DNA of 34,516 nucleotides from Vicinamibacteria bacterium (lineage in GTDB: Bacteria; Acidobacteriota; Vicinamibacteria; Vicinamibacterales; UBA2999). The stretch is from NCBI GenBank assembly GCA_025938035.1, contig JAICQE010000018.1, positions 1 to 34,516 on the forward strand, given 5' to 3'. Position numbers and translations under genes: made by a program. Below are positions 15,303 to 23,111 of the stretch, piece by piece. The notes under the pieces were generated by a model. That model did no database searches. It worked only from the letters and a program-made list of their open reading frames with translations, and had not been told where the DNA came from. Each line of letters begins with the position of its first letter. Position 1 is the first letter of the stretch.

Positions 15303-15372
15303 CGACTGCGCACGCTAGCACGCGCGGTTCTCAAGCACGAAGCTTGAGACTTGAACTGAGACTCTGTCTCTC

Positions 15373-15407
15373 TAGTTGGTAGTTGGTAGTTGGTAGTTGG
15401 TAGTTGG
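15373..15407. repeat. Perfect heptanucleotide tandem repeat (TAGTTGG x5)
   Basis: Five contiguous perfect copies of TAGTTGG occupy the spacer between the divergent cytochrome and narK genes, 24 bp before the narK start. They follow a more decayed stretch (about 15330-15370) with CTTGAGA/CTTGAAC-like units. Placement in the shared promoter region of two divergent operons means the tract separates or forms part of the promoters, and copy-number change would alter spacing. The unit differs in sequence from the other heptamer tracts in this window. Confidence 0.9.
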
Positions 15408-15430
15408 GATGAGCGAAGTAATCTAGGGGC

Positions 15431-17656
15431 ATGCGCGTGCCGGCGTTGGTCCTGGCGACGATCTCCTTCGCCCTGTCGTTTGCGGCCTGGGGGCTCGTTG
15501 GCGGACTGGCGTCAACCTTCACCGCACTCTACGGCCTGAGCGCTTCGCAGACCGCGCTGCTGGTCGCCGTCCCTGTGCTGCTGGGATCGCTGGCGCGGCT
15601 GCCGATGGGCATGCTGACGGATCGGTTCGGCGGACGGCTGGTCTTCACCGCGCTGCTCGCGTTCTCCGGTCTCGCCGCGTTCGTCGTCTCATTGACCGGC
15701 AGCTACGGCGCACTCCTCGTTGCCGCCTTCCTGATCGGCATGGCCGGCTCCTCGTTTGCCGTCGGCGCGGCGTTCGTCTCGCGCTGGACGGCGCCGGCAC
15801 GGCAGGGCACCGCGCTCGGGATCTACGGCCTCGGGACGATGGGTCAGTCGCTCGCTGTCTTCGTTGCGCCCGTCGTCGCCGCGAGTGTGGGCTGGGCGCG
15901 CGTCTTTCAAGGCACCGGCGCGATGCTCCTCGCCTGGGCCATTGCGTATGCCTTGCTGGCGCGCAATCCCGTCTCGACAGGCCGACCCGCGACGGCGGCA
16001 GCGATGGTCGCCGTCCTGCGCCGCGCGCCGACGGCATGGCTCCTCGGCGCCTTCTATTTCCTGACCTTCGGCGGATTCGTCGCGTTCTCGATCTACCTGC
16101 CGACGCTGCTGCGTGCGCAATTCGGCCTGGTGCCCGCCGATGCCGGCCTGCGAGCCGCGGGGTTCGTGGTCCTGGCCACGCTGATGCGCCCGGTTGGCGG
16201 CTGGCTCGCCGATCGTGTCGGCGGCGCCCAGGTGCTGTCGTGGGTCTTCGGCGGGGTCACCGCCTTCTCGCTCCTGCTGACGTGGCCGTCGATCGTGCCG
16301 TTCACGGTCGGCGCGCTCGCCTGCGCGCTGCTCTTCGGCCTGGGCAACGGCGCGGTCTTCAAGCTCGTGCCGGAGCGTTTCCCGAAAGACACCGGTACGG
16401 TCACGGGACTGGTCGGCGCGCTCGGCGGCCTTGGCGGCTTCTTCCCGCCGCTGCTGCTGGGCGTCTTCCGCGATCACCTCGGCGTGATCTGGCCGGGCTT
16501 CGTGTTGTTGGCGGCTGTGGCGCTCGCGCTTCGATTCCTGAACCAGCGGGTTTTCCACCCGGCCGATGTCGAATGGACGCGCGCACTCCCGCCGGCGGCC
16601 CGTCAGGCGCTCGAGCGCGTGCGCGCCGGCGTCTGGGCGGCACTCGTCACGGCCGGACTCGCCGCCGCCATCGTCGTCGGCTCCCGCCGGCTGCAGCACT
16701 TTGACGCGGCGCTGATCAGCTACACGTTCGCGACGCTGTTCGCCGCCTTCGGCATCACCTATCGCTACGCGATGTGGCTGCACCGGCCGCCGACCCGCCT
16801 GTATTGGCGGCGGGGGTGGCAGGCCTTCTTCGCGCGTGCCTCAGTGGGGCGCAACACGCTGAGGCTGGCGCGGCGGGCGGCCGTCGAATTCGCGGCCAAT
16901 GCCTACATCTTCAGACGCGGCCGGCTGCGCGGTCTCGCCCACTGGCTGATCATGTGGGGCTGCGTTCTGGCGGCGGCCATCACCTTCCCGCTCGTCTGGG
17001 GATGGATCCACTTCGAAACGGTGCCCGGCGATCTCGAGACCTATCGCACATTTGTGTTTGGCCTCCCCGCGGGCGACTTTCCGGTCGACTCCGTCGCCGC
17101 CTTCGTGATCTTCCACGGACTGGTGTGGTCATCGTTTCTCGTCATCGCCGGTGTGATGATCGCCTTCCGGCGCCGCATGACGGATCACGGGGCCGTGGCC
17201 GTGCAGCAGTTCGGACAGGACATCCTTCCGCTGCTGCTGCTGTTTGCGATCAGCATCACGGGGCTGATGTTGACCGCCAGTTACACCTGGATGCGCGGAT
17301 ACGCGTACGAGTTTCTGGCCATTCTCCACGCCGTGACGGTCATCCTCACGCTGCTGTGGCTGCCGTTCGGCAAGCTGTTTCACGTCTTCCAGCGGCCCGC
17401 GCAGCTTGGTGTCGGGTTCTACAAGGACGCCGGCAACCGCGAACGACAGGCGCTGTGCCGCCGATGCGGCCAGCCGTTCGCGTCGCTGACGATGATCCGC
17501 GACCTCACGGCGGTCGAGCAGGAACTGGGATTCAGGTACGAGCTGCCGGATGGTCACTATCAGGAGATCTGTCCCAGATGCCGACGCGCGCTGTTCGGAC
17601 TGGCACAGGGCGCGTTGTGGCGTGAGTACCTGAACAGCCGCGCGGAGCCGAGGTAA
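15431..17656 (+). CDS. narK: NarK nitrate/nitrite porter fused to a cytochrome b domain and a C-terminal Cys4 ribbon
   Basis: This 741-residue fusion begins with a 12-helix major-facilitator domain (about residues 1-375). It carries nitrate/nitrite-porter signatures: Arg56 and Arg253 at the substrate-binding positions ('[11 protein letters not shown]', '[12 protein letters not shown]') and '[20 protein letters not shown]' near 300-320. A cytoplasmic linker and two helices lead to a second membrane domain (~395-660) with four helix-borne histidines, His504, His562, His633 and His651. These are suited to bind two b haems, as in NarI/DsrM-type quinol-oxidising subunits. The last ~70 residues hold Cys676-x2-Cys679 and Cys714-x2-Cys717, a zinc-ribbon or rubredoxin-like knuckle. 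It leads the operon; the following GTG start is 1 base beyond its stop. A single chain would join nitrate import to membrane electron transfer. Confidence 0.92.
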   Translation: MRVPALVLATISFALSFAAWGLVGGLASTFTALYGLSASQTALLVAVPVLLGSLARLPMGMLTDRFGGRLVFTALLAFSGLAAFVVSLTGSYGALLVAAFLIGMAGSSFAVGAAFVSRWTAPARQGTALGIYGLGTMGQSLAVFVAPVVAASVGWARVFQGTGAMLLAWAIAYALLARNPVSTGRPATAAAMVAVLRRAPTAWLLGAFYFLTFGGFVAFSIYLPTLLRAQFGLVPADAGLRAAGFVVLATLMRPVGGWLADRVGGAQVLSWVFGGVTAFSLLLTWPSIVPFTVGALACALLFGLGNGAVFKLVPERFPKDTGTVTGLVGALGGLGGFFPPLLLGVFRDHLGVIWPGFVLLAAVALALRFLNQRVFHPADVEWTRALPPAARQALERVRAGVWAALVTAGLAAAIVVGSRRLQHFDAALISYTFATLFAAFGITYRYAMWLHRPPTRLYWRRGWQAFFARASVGRNTLRLARRAAVEFAANAYIFRRGRLRGLAHWLIMWGCVLAAAITFPLVWGWIHFETVPGDLETYRTFVFGLPAGDFPVDSVAAFVIFHGLVWSSFLVIAGVMIAFRRRMTDHGAVAVQQFGQDILPLLLLFAISITGLMLTASYTWMRGYAYEFLAILHAVTVILTLLWLPFGKLFHVFQRPAQLGVGFYKDAGNRERQALCRRCGQPFASLTMIRDLTAVEQELGFRYELPDGHYQEICPRCRRALFGLAQGALWREYLNSRAEPR

Positions 17657-17657
17657 C

Positions 17658-19931
17658 GTGGCAGAACTCCCTGCTGAACCACTGCGCATCATCGAACGCT
17701 TCGGCCCGCATCTGTCGTCGATGACCGGAGCGCGGCTCTCGACCAGCGTGGAACCGGACCGGCTCGTGAAGACGCATTGCTGCTTCTGCGGACAGCAATG
17801 CGGCATTCAGCTCAAGGTTCGCGGCAACGAGGTGATCGGGTTCGAGCCGTGGGAGGAGTTCCCGTTCAATCGCGGGATGCTCTGCCCGAAGGGCGTCAAA
17901 CGGTATCTGCAGGGATCGCATCCCGATCGGCTCGTCACGGCGCTGCGGCGCGACCCGGCATCGACGTCGGGCTTCAGTCCCCTTCCGTACGATGAGGCGA
18001 TCGCGCGCGTCGCTGGGGAGATCGCTCGTATCCAGCAGACCTACGGCCGGGAGGCGATCGGCGTCCTCGGCGGCGCGAGCCTGACGACGGAAAAGACCTA
18101 TCTGCTCGGCAAGTTCGCACGCGTCTGCCTGCGGACGCCGTTCATCGATTACAACGGCCGCCTGTGCATGGTCAGCGCCGGCGCCGCCAACAAGAAGGCC
18201 TTCGGCATCGACCGCACGACGAATCCGTGGTCAGACATGGTCGGCACCGAGGTCATCTGGGTCGCCGGTTCGAACGTGGCCGAGTGCTCGCCCATCACCA
18301 CGAACTACGTCTGGCAGGCGCGCGAGCAGGGCGCGAGGGTGATCGTCCAGGATCCGCGCATCACGCCGATTGCGCGGATGTGCGATCTGTACCTGCCGGT
18401 GAAACCCGGCCGCGACGCGGCTCTCTTCGCCGGTGTGCTGCAGGTCATGATCGAGCGGGATTGGCTCGACCACGCCTTCATTCGTGAGCACACATCCGGC
18501 TTCGAGCAGGTCGCAGCGTATTGCCGCGACTGGACGCTCGCGCGCACGGCCGACGTCACGGGCGTGCCGCAGCGCGCGCTGATGCAGGCCGCAGAATGGT
18601 GGGGCACCGCGAAGACGAGCTTCCTGTTTCACGCCCGCGGCATCGAGCACCACTCCAACGGCGTGCAGAACGCCCTCGGCACGATCAATCTCGTCCTCGC
18701 GTCAGGGCGGATCGGCAAGGCAAAAAGCGGCTACGGAACGATCGTCGGCCAGGCCAACGGACAGGGCGGCCGCGAGCATGGGCAGAAGTGCGACCAGCTG
18801 CCCGGGTGGCGCGACATCAGCAACCCGGAACACCGCCGGTACATCGCCGGCGTGTGGGGGATCGACGAGCCGGATCTGCCGGGTCCCGGCGTGGACGCCT
18901 ACGAGCTCTTCCGCAAGATCGACCGCGGCGAGATCAAAGGACTGCTGTCGATCTGCTTCAACCCGAAGGTCTCGCTGCCGGACAACACCTTCGTCACGCG
19001 ATGCCTGGAGAAGCTCGAGTTCTACGCCGCCATCGACTTCTTCTTGAACGACACCGCGTGGCACGCCGACGTCGTCCTGCCGGGGAGCCTGCACGAGGAA
19101 GACGAAGGGACGGTCACACAGGTCGAAGGGCGCATCATCAAGATCAACAAGGCGGTTGACTGCCCGGGCGATGCCCGGCAGGACTGGCGCATCATCCAGG
19201 ACATCGCGCGCGCGCTTGGCCGGCCGGCCGGGTTCACCTTCGCCCATCCGCGCGAGATCTTCGAGGAGCTTCGCGTCGCCAGCAAAGGCGGCGTCGCGGA
19301 TTATTCGGGCGTCACGTACGAGAAGATTACCGCGCAGCTCGGTGTGTTCTGGCCTTGCTACAGCGAGGACCCCGCCACCGGCGCGCCGATCGACGACCAT
19401 CCCGGCACACCGCGGCTGTTCGAACGCGGCAGCTACAACCCGGTCGCGAAAGGGACGGGGCCGTTCTACTTCCCCGATGGCCGGGCGCGGTTCAACGTAG
19501 CTGACTATCGGGTACCCGTGGACGATGCGGACGAGGAGTACCCGATCTACCTGACGACCGGCCGTGTCGTCAGCCAGTTCCTGTCGGGAACGCAGACGCG
19601 CCGCATCGGCCCGCTGGTGCGCCAGTACGCGGAGCCGCGCATCGAGATGCACCCTCGGCTCGCGGACAGGCTACGGATCGGCGATGGCGACTGGGCGACG
19701 GCCGAGACACGGCGCGGAACGATCACGCTTCGCGCGCAGGTGGTCACGACGATTCGGCCCGACACGATCTTCATCCCGTATCACTGGGCAGGCCGCAAGA
19801 GCGCCAACCAGCTGACCGTGGCGGCGCAGGATCCGATCAGCAAGATCCCGCAATACAAGGTGTGCGGCTGTCGCGTCCGCAGGGCCGACGCGCCGCCCGA
19901 CTATGCGGCAACACTCGAGCCGCAGCAATAG
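17658..19931 (+). CDS. Molybdopterin oxidoreductase, nitrate reductase-type catalytic subunit
   Basis: The 757-residue protein binds an N-terminal [4Fe-4S] cluster through Cys41-x2-Cys44-x3-Cys48-x27-Cys76 and has Cys170 ('[14 protein letters not shown]') as the likely molybdenum ligand. This places it with the Nas/Nap/formate-dehydrogenase group rather than NarG (Asp) or arsenite oxidase. '[20 protein letters not shown]' and the C-terminal '[20 protein letters not shown]' are typical bis-MGD binding regions. No Tat signal is present, so it should be cytoplasmic. Nitrate is the likely substrate because NarK is fused and adjacent; this remains an inference. Ferredoxin and Rieske genes follow with 8-bp and 2-bp gaps. 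The start is GTG, 1 base after the narK stop, with GAGG upstream. Confidence 0.9.
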   Translation: MAELPAEPLRIIERFGPHLSSMTGARLSTSVEPDRLVKTHCCFCGQQCGIQLKVRGNEVIGFEPWEEFPFNRGMLCPKGVKRYLQGSHPDRLVTALRRDPASTSGFSPLPYDEAIARVAGEIARIQQTYGREAIGVLGGASLTTEKTYLLGKFARVCLRTPFIDYNGRLCMVSAGAANKKAFGIDRTTNPWSDMVGTEVIWVAGSNVAECSPITTNYVWQAREQGARVIVQDPRITPIARMCDLYLPVKPGRDAALFAGVLQVMIERDWLDHAFIREHTSGFEQVAAYCRDWTLARTADVTGVPQRALMQAAEWWGTAKTSFLFHARGIEHHSNGVQNALGTINLVLASGRIGKAKSGYGTIVGQANGQGGREHGQKCDQLPGWRDISNPEHRRYIAGVWGIDEPDLPGPGVDAYELFRKIDRGEIKGLLSICFNPKVSLPDNTFVTRCLEKLEFYAAIDFFLNDTAWHADVVLPGSLHEEDEGTVTQVEGRIIKINKAVDCPGDARQDWRIIQDIARALGRPAGFTFAHPREIFEELRVASKGGVADYSGVTYEKITAQLGVFWPCYSEDPATGAPIDDHPGTPRLFERGSYNPVAKGTGPFYFPDGRARFNVADYRVPVDDADEEYPIYLTTGRVVSQFLSGTQTRRIGPLVRQYAEPRIEMHPRLADRLRIGDGDWATAETRRGTITLRAQVVTTIRPDTIFIPYHWAGRKSANQLTVAAQDPISKIPQYKVCGCRVRRADAPPDYAATLEPQQ

Positions 19932-19939
19932 GACGCCGC

Positions 19940-20593
19940 ATGCCGAAGCCGGACGATCTGCACTTCTTCATCGACCCGAACCGCTGCATCGGCTGCCAGG
20001 CGTGCGTGCAGGCGTGCACGGAATGCGACACGCATCGAGGCGAATCGATGATTCACCTCGAGTACGTCGACAGACCGCAGAGCGTGCAGACCGTTCCGGT
20101 GATCTGCATGCACTGCGAACAGCCAACCTGTGCGGAGGTCTGCCCCGCCGACGCGATCAAGCGAACGGGCGACGGCGTCGTGCAGTCCGCCCTCCAGCCG
20201 CGGTGCATCGCCTGCGGCAACTGCGTCATGGCGTGCCCGTTCGGCGTGCCGGAGCTCTACGAAGACCGCCGGATCATGATGAAGTGCGACATGTGCTACG
20301 ACCGATCGAGCGTCGGCAAGAAGCCGATGTGCGCCACGGTCTGTCCGAGCCAGGCGCTGTTCTTCGGCACACGTGAGCAGATCGATGCGCTTCGCCCGCT
20401 CTCCGCACCCATCAACTCGTTCCGGTTTGGCGCCCAGACGATTACGACGCAGGTCTTCCTGATGGTCCCACGTGCCCTGACGACACGCGACTCGTACCTC
20501 GACGTCGCGGCGGCCATGGACGAGCAGCCGCAGAATCGCGGCATCTCGCTGAAGGTCCTGCCCGGCGATCCGTTCGCGGAGGTGGAGGTATAG
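19940..20593 (+). CDS. Four-cluster ferredoxin-type electron transfer subunit
   Basis: The 217-residue protein has 16 cysteines in four [4Fe-4S] sets: Cys16/19/22/26, Cys56/59/64/68, Cys89/92/95/99 and Cys116/119/131/135. This is the arrangement of NrfC/PsrB/DmsB/NarH-type subunits that wire a molybdoenzyme to a membrane quinol site. There is no signal peptide, which agrees with a cytoplasmic catalytic subunit. The C-terminal ~75 residues ('[20 protein letters not shown]') lack cysteines and may contact the partner proteins. The ATG follows AGGA in the tail of the upstream gene. An additional Cys29 lies just after the first set. Confidence 0.93.
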   Translation: MPKPDDLHFFIDPNRCIGCQACVQACTECDTHRGESMIHLEYVDRPQSVQTVPVICMHCEQPTCAEVCPADAIKRTGDGVVQSALQPRCIACGNCVMACPFGVPELYEDRRIMMKCDMCYDRSSVGKKPMCATVCPSQALFFGTREQIDALRPLSAPINSFRFGAQTITTQVFLMVPRALTTRDSYLDVAAAMDEQPQNRGISLKVLPGDPFAEVEV

Positions 20594-20595
20594 CG

Positions 20596-21243
20596 ATGGC
20601 TGATCTCCCGCTCGACGCGCGCGGCCCGATCGACCCCGCGCTCAACACGCCGGGACGGGAGGGACTCACCGGCACGGCGCCAGCCAATCGCTACGCGCCA
20701 ACCGTCGATCGCGAACAAGTCACCATCGCACCGAACTTCGCCCCGCCGCAATTGCAGCCAGCGTGGCGGCAGGATTTTCCGATCGACTGGCCGCAGGATC
20801 TGTACGTCGAGCGGCGCGACTTCATGAAGTTCATGGTGCTGACGAGCGCGGCCTTCACGCTCGGCCAGCTGTGGATTGGCGCGCACAACTGGTACCGGCG
20901 CCGCCAGGGGCGTCCGCCCATTCTCCGCATCGCTTCGATGGACGACGTGGCGGTCGGCGCGGCGATCGGGTTCACGTATCCCGACGCGCACCAGCCGTGC
21001 CTTCTGGTGCGTCTGTCGGCGACTGAGTTCGTCGCGTTCACTCAGACGTGTACGCACCTGTCGTGCGCGGTGGTCCCGAGGCTGGAGGAAGCCAGCTTCT
21101 ACTGTCCGTGCCATGAAGGCCGGTTCGATCTGCGGACCGGCGTTCCGACTGCCGGCCCTCCGCGCCGGCCGTTGACCCGCATCGTCCTCGACATGCGCGG
21201 CCGGGATATCTACGCCGTTGCCGTCGAGGAGCGGACCGCGTGA
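20596..21243 (+). CDS. Rieske [2Fe-2S] protein with an internal Tat-type membrane anchor
   Basis: The 215-residue protein has a classical high-potential Rieske site: Cys152-Thr-His154 with Cys157, and Cys170-Pro-Cys172-His173. Cys157 and Cys172 are the disulphide pair as in bc1-type proteins. Unusually, a ~70-residue Pro-rich N-terminal region precedes a Tat-like anchor ('ERRDFMKFMVLTSAAFTLGQ', Arg73-Arg74), so the Rieske domain should face the periplasm with the N-terminal region in the cytoplasm. GGAGGT ahead of the ATG gives strong translation. It is 2 bp after the ferredoxin gene. It may link periplasmic cytochromes or quinol to the molybdoenzyme complex. Confidence 0.93.
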   Translation: MADLPLDARGPIDPALNTPGREGLTGTAPANRYAPTVDREQVTIAPNFAPPQLQPAWRQDFPIDWPQDLYVERRDFMKFMVLTSAAFTLGQLWIGAHNWYRRRQGRPPILRIASMDDVAVGAAIGFTYPDAHQPCLLVRLSATEFVAFTQTCTHLSCAVVPRLEEASFYCPCHEGRFDLRTGVPTAGPPRRPLTRIVLDMRGRDIYAVAVEERTA

Positions 21244-21491
21244 CGACGCCGATGCGGCGGCCGTTCAGCCGCGAGCAGCGGGCGACGGTTATTTACGGCA
21301 TGCTCTCGTTCGTGATCATTCTGGTCGTACTGCAGCTCTGGCTGCTGACGGCGACGATGAACGCCTGGCTCGGCGGAGACGAGTCAATCGTCTGGCCGGC
21401 TGCCGCCGCGAGCGGCGCGTGCTTCGCCCTGAATGCGGGGCTCTATCGATATCTGGTGCGGATGGAGCGTACAGGCCGGGGCACTGCGTAG
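21240..21491 (+). CDS. Small membrane protein, DUF6755-like
   Basis: The 83-residue protein has two predicted transmembrane helices: 'VIYGMLSFVIILVVLQLWLL' and 'IVWPAAAASGACFALNAGLY'. It starts with GTG overlapping the Rieske stop (GTGA), so it is translationally coupled; an ATG four codons later is an alternative. Small proteins of this sort (DUF6755 by my recollection) accompany Rieske/molybdoenzyme operons. A role as a membrane scaffold subunit is an inference from the coupling. It ends the rightward operon. Confidence 0.75.
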   Translation: MTTPMRRPFSREQRATVIYGMLSFVIILVVLQLWLLTATMNAWLGGDESIVWPAAAASGACFALNAGLYRYLVRMERTGRGTA

Positions 21492-21539
21492 CCTCGACGT
21501 CCATCGAATCATGCGGCGCCTTCCGGTGCCGCCACGGCG

Positions 21540-21695
21540 TCAGGCGGTAACGAGATCGCGAGCGAGGCGCGCACCTGATGGCGGCGCCACATCGAACCGG
21601 ACGCGGGCACTGGCGCCCTCGACAACCGCGGCGTTGACGTCCTCGAGCGTCCGAATCCGACCCTCACGCATGTACCGTTCGAAGGCTTCGTCCAA
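21540..21695 (-). CDS. Small hypothetical protein, possibly frame-damaged
   Basis: A leftward frame reads 'LDEAFERYMREGRIRTLEDV', then 'NAAVVEGASARVRFDVAP' and ends shortly after 'ARLARDLVTA'. It looks like true protein (charged helix, then a strand) but starts only from TTG, or from an internal ATG giving 43 residues. The best-placed ATG, 14 bases earlier behind GGGGATC, is in another frame whose product is not protein-like. A one-base frameshift near the start would reconcile them, so this may be a damaged small gene. I do not recognise the family. The spacer around it (21492-21766) otherwise holds only a strong hairpin. Confidence 0.35.
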   Translation of the reverse strand: MDEAFERYMREGRIRTLEDVNAAVVEGASARVRFDVAPPSGARLARDLVTA

Positions 21696-21726
21696 GCGAA
21701 GCGGTTCATGTCGATCCCCTGAGTCG

Positions 21727-21755
21727 AGCCGGGCCGGTCAGCGACCGGCCCGGCT
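21727..21755. terminator. Perfect 13-bp hairpin between operons
   Basis: AGCCGGGCCGGTC and its exact complement GACCGGCCCGGCT enclose a three-base loop (AGC). There is no uridine tract on either side, so if it is a terminator it is not a classical intrinsic one. It sits just after the end of the leftward helical-protein gene and also beyond the end of the rightward nitrate operon, a place that fits transcription termination or RNA 3'-end protection. Confidence 0.55.
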
Positions 21756-21766
21756 GTTGGCCGTAA

Positions 21767-22456
21767 TTACCGGCCTACTGTCGCCAGCTGTTTGTGCATC
21801 TCCGCCGCAGCCGTTGCCTCCTTCGCGGCATCGCGAGCGAGTCCCGTGAGACGGTCATGAATGACCGCCGCCTGGGCGATTCGCGTACCGCGATACGTCA
21901 TCGCCAGCGTGACGTGTTCGTTGGCTTCGGCCGTGTAACGCTTCGCCAGCGTCCGGAAGTACTCCTCGAGCGCCCGATGGTCCGCAGGAGTGCCCGCCTT
22001 CGCCGCGAGCGCATTGAGCTCCTTCTCGGTCGGCGCAGGAGCACCGGCGCCACCCTCGAACCGCGCGCTGCCTCGCGGTGGTGATGCCGGCGTGCCCGCG
22101 GCCAGCTTCTCGTGGAACGTGGCGAGCTCGCGCACGGTCGTCGCCTCCTGCGTGTTCAGCTCCGCAAGTCGCCGGCAATGCACGCTCATCCCCGAACCGA
22201 CACTCCGGTTCGGATTCCCCACGAAGCTTTTCGCCATCGAGAGGTGTCTGTTCGCTTCCGCCGCGTACCGATCCGCCAGCGCGGCGAAATGCACGGCGAG
22301 ACGGGTGTGGTCAGCAGGCTCCGCGCGGGCAACGAGCTCGCGGACCTCCAGGGTGTTCAGGAGCCCGCCGGGCTTATCCTGGGCCCGGGCGCTTCCAGCG
22401 ACGACGGCCAGCGCCACGGTAGCCAGAGTGAGTGAACGAAAATGACGGGGTTTCAT
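21767..22456 (-). CDS. Secreted helical protein with two histidine-spaced repeat units
   Basis: The 229-residue protein starts with a signal peptide ('MKPRHFRSLTLATVALAVVA'). The mature part is all-helical and contains two similar units, about residues 40-119 and 148-226. Each has a D-H pair (His50, His160), E-A-N-x-H 21 residues later (His71, His181), then further histidines (93/200 and 115/221). A linker rich in Gly, Ala and Pro separates them. The same unit occurs once in the secreted protein at 25515-25862. Regular histidine spacing on helices could bind haem or metal; this is speculation, and the family is unknown to me. The ATG, with AGAGG upstream, is preferred over a TTG three codons earlier. 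Confidence 0.75.
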   Translation of the reverse strand: MKPRHFRSLTLATVALAVVAGSARAQDKPGGLLNTLEVRELVARAEPADHTRLAVHFAALADRYAAEANRHLSMAKSFVGNPNRSVGSGMSVHCRRLAELNTQEATTVRELATFHEKLAAGTPASPPRGSARFEGGAGAPAPTEKELNALAAKAGTPADHRALEEYFRTLAKRYTAEANEHVTLAMTYRGTRIAQAAVIHDRLTGLARDAAKEATAAAEMHKQLATVGR

Positions 22457-22465
22457 GACGACCAA

Positions 22466-22505
22466 CCTCTCTGTGACATCACGTCACATCACGCGTGTGA
22501 TTCCA
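22466..22505. promoter_or_regulatory. Overlapping GTGAC/GTCAC inverted repeats upstream of the helical-protein gene
   Basis: Just upstream of the leftward helical-protein gene the sequence has GTGAC-ATCAC-GTCAC, followed by TCACA-TCACGCG-TGTGA, two overlapping inverted repeats in about 35 bases. The TCACA/TGTGA arms are CRP-type half-sites in inverted order. An operator is possible, but no regulator can be assigned. Confidence 0.25.
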
Positions 22506-22597
22506 GCGCCCCGCGTTCCCATTGACGCAGGACGACCTGAATTGCGAGTGAGGCCGCGGACACCCGATCGGGAAAGACCGGGATGCGGCCGAGAAAC

Positions 22598-22951
22598 CTA
22601 CAGTCGGAGAATGGTGTCGAGCGGTCGTCGCTCGAGCGCCAGCCGCTGCTCGAAACTCTGCGCGGCGCCAGGTTGGGTCGCCGGTCGAGCCAGCTGATAC
22701 CGCGGAACCAGGACCACGTGCACCGCGGCGCTCGCCGCTCGGCCGCCAGCTTCACCAATGAAGCGGGGAACGTTCCATGCCGCGATGCGACAGTCGTCGC
22801 CACTCTCCACCACCGTCGAAGGCGCCCGACCGTCGTGGCTGCATTCGTCAGTGGCCGCTGCGCTCGGATGACACCCGAGCTGGCAGAGCAGCGACGCTTC
22901 GGGCGCGCCCGCAAGCGTCAGCACGATCGAAAAGAGAGCTACGCGAAACAC
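22598..22951 (-). CDS. Small exported Cys/His-containing protein
   Basis: With a GTG start the product has 117 residues. It begins with a hydrophobic signal segment ('VFRVALFSIVLTLAGAPEAS') and continues 'LLCQLGCHPSAAATDECSHD', then a middle Cys ('DDCRIAAWNVPRF') and a basic, Gln-rich C-terminal part. The C-x3-C-H and C-S-H pattern next to a signal peptide is seen in small exported proteins of Acidobacteria whose function is unknown; metal binding is possible. The frame remains open upstream for 41 codons, but the signal peptide argues for this GTG. The ribosome binding site is weak, so the start is uncertain. Confidence 0.5.
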   Translation of the reverse strand: MFRVALFSIVLTLAGAPEASLLCQLGCHPSAAATDECSHDGRAPSTVVESGDDCRIAAWNVPRFIGEAGGRAASAAVHVVLVPRYQLARPATQPGAAQSFEQRLALERRPLDTILRL

Positions 22952-23071
22952 GACACGCTCAGCCCGCAGAACGGCAAGAACGGATCCAGCCCGGCGCCGC
23001 CCGACTGCGCAGCGTTCCTCGGGGATCGGCGCGCATGTCTGACAGTCAAGTCTCGTGCAACCGGTAAATTC

Positions 23072-23104
23072 CACGGCCGGCGGGGAATAGTTCCCGCCCG
23101 TGGT
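23072..23104. terminator. Hairpin after the crp-ric-ywiC cluster
   Basis: CCACGG on the left pairs with CCGTGG on the right, and an inner stem GGCGGG/CCCGCC continues to a short loop (TAG), with a small bulge on one side. It lies 8 bp beyond the stop of the leftward YwiC-like gene. On that strand it is followed by a weak AATTT. It is the probable terminator of the leftward cluster. Confidence 0.5.
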
Positions 23105-23111
23105 TCCGCCC

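Noticed and set aside
15303..15430. An Fnr-type box in the narK/cytochrome promoter region
   Set aside because: I looked for TTGAT-N4-ATCAA or TTGCG-N4-CGCAA and found neither; only heptamer repeats are clear.
15689..16783. A 364-codon leftward frame inside narK
   Set aside because: It is the antisense shadow of the porter domain and consists largely of Arg, Glu and Gln; the narK frame has all family motifs.
17658..19931. Periplasmic NapA assignment
   Set aside because: No Tat signal is seen, and napB/napC/napD are absent; the partner ferredoxin also lacks a signal.
17658..21243. Arsenite oxidase (AioA/AioB) for the Mo and Rieske genes
   Set aside because: The Mo subunit has four cluster cysteines and a Cys molybdenum ligand and lies with NarK and a four-cluster ferredoxin; AioA has a [3Fe-4S] site and no protein ligand to molybdenum, and AioAB lacks these partners.
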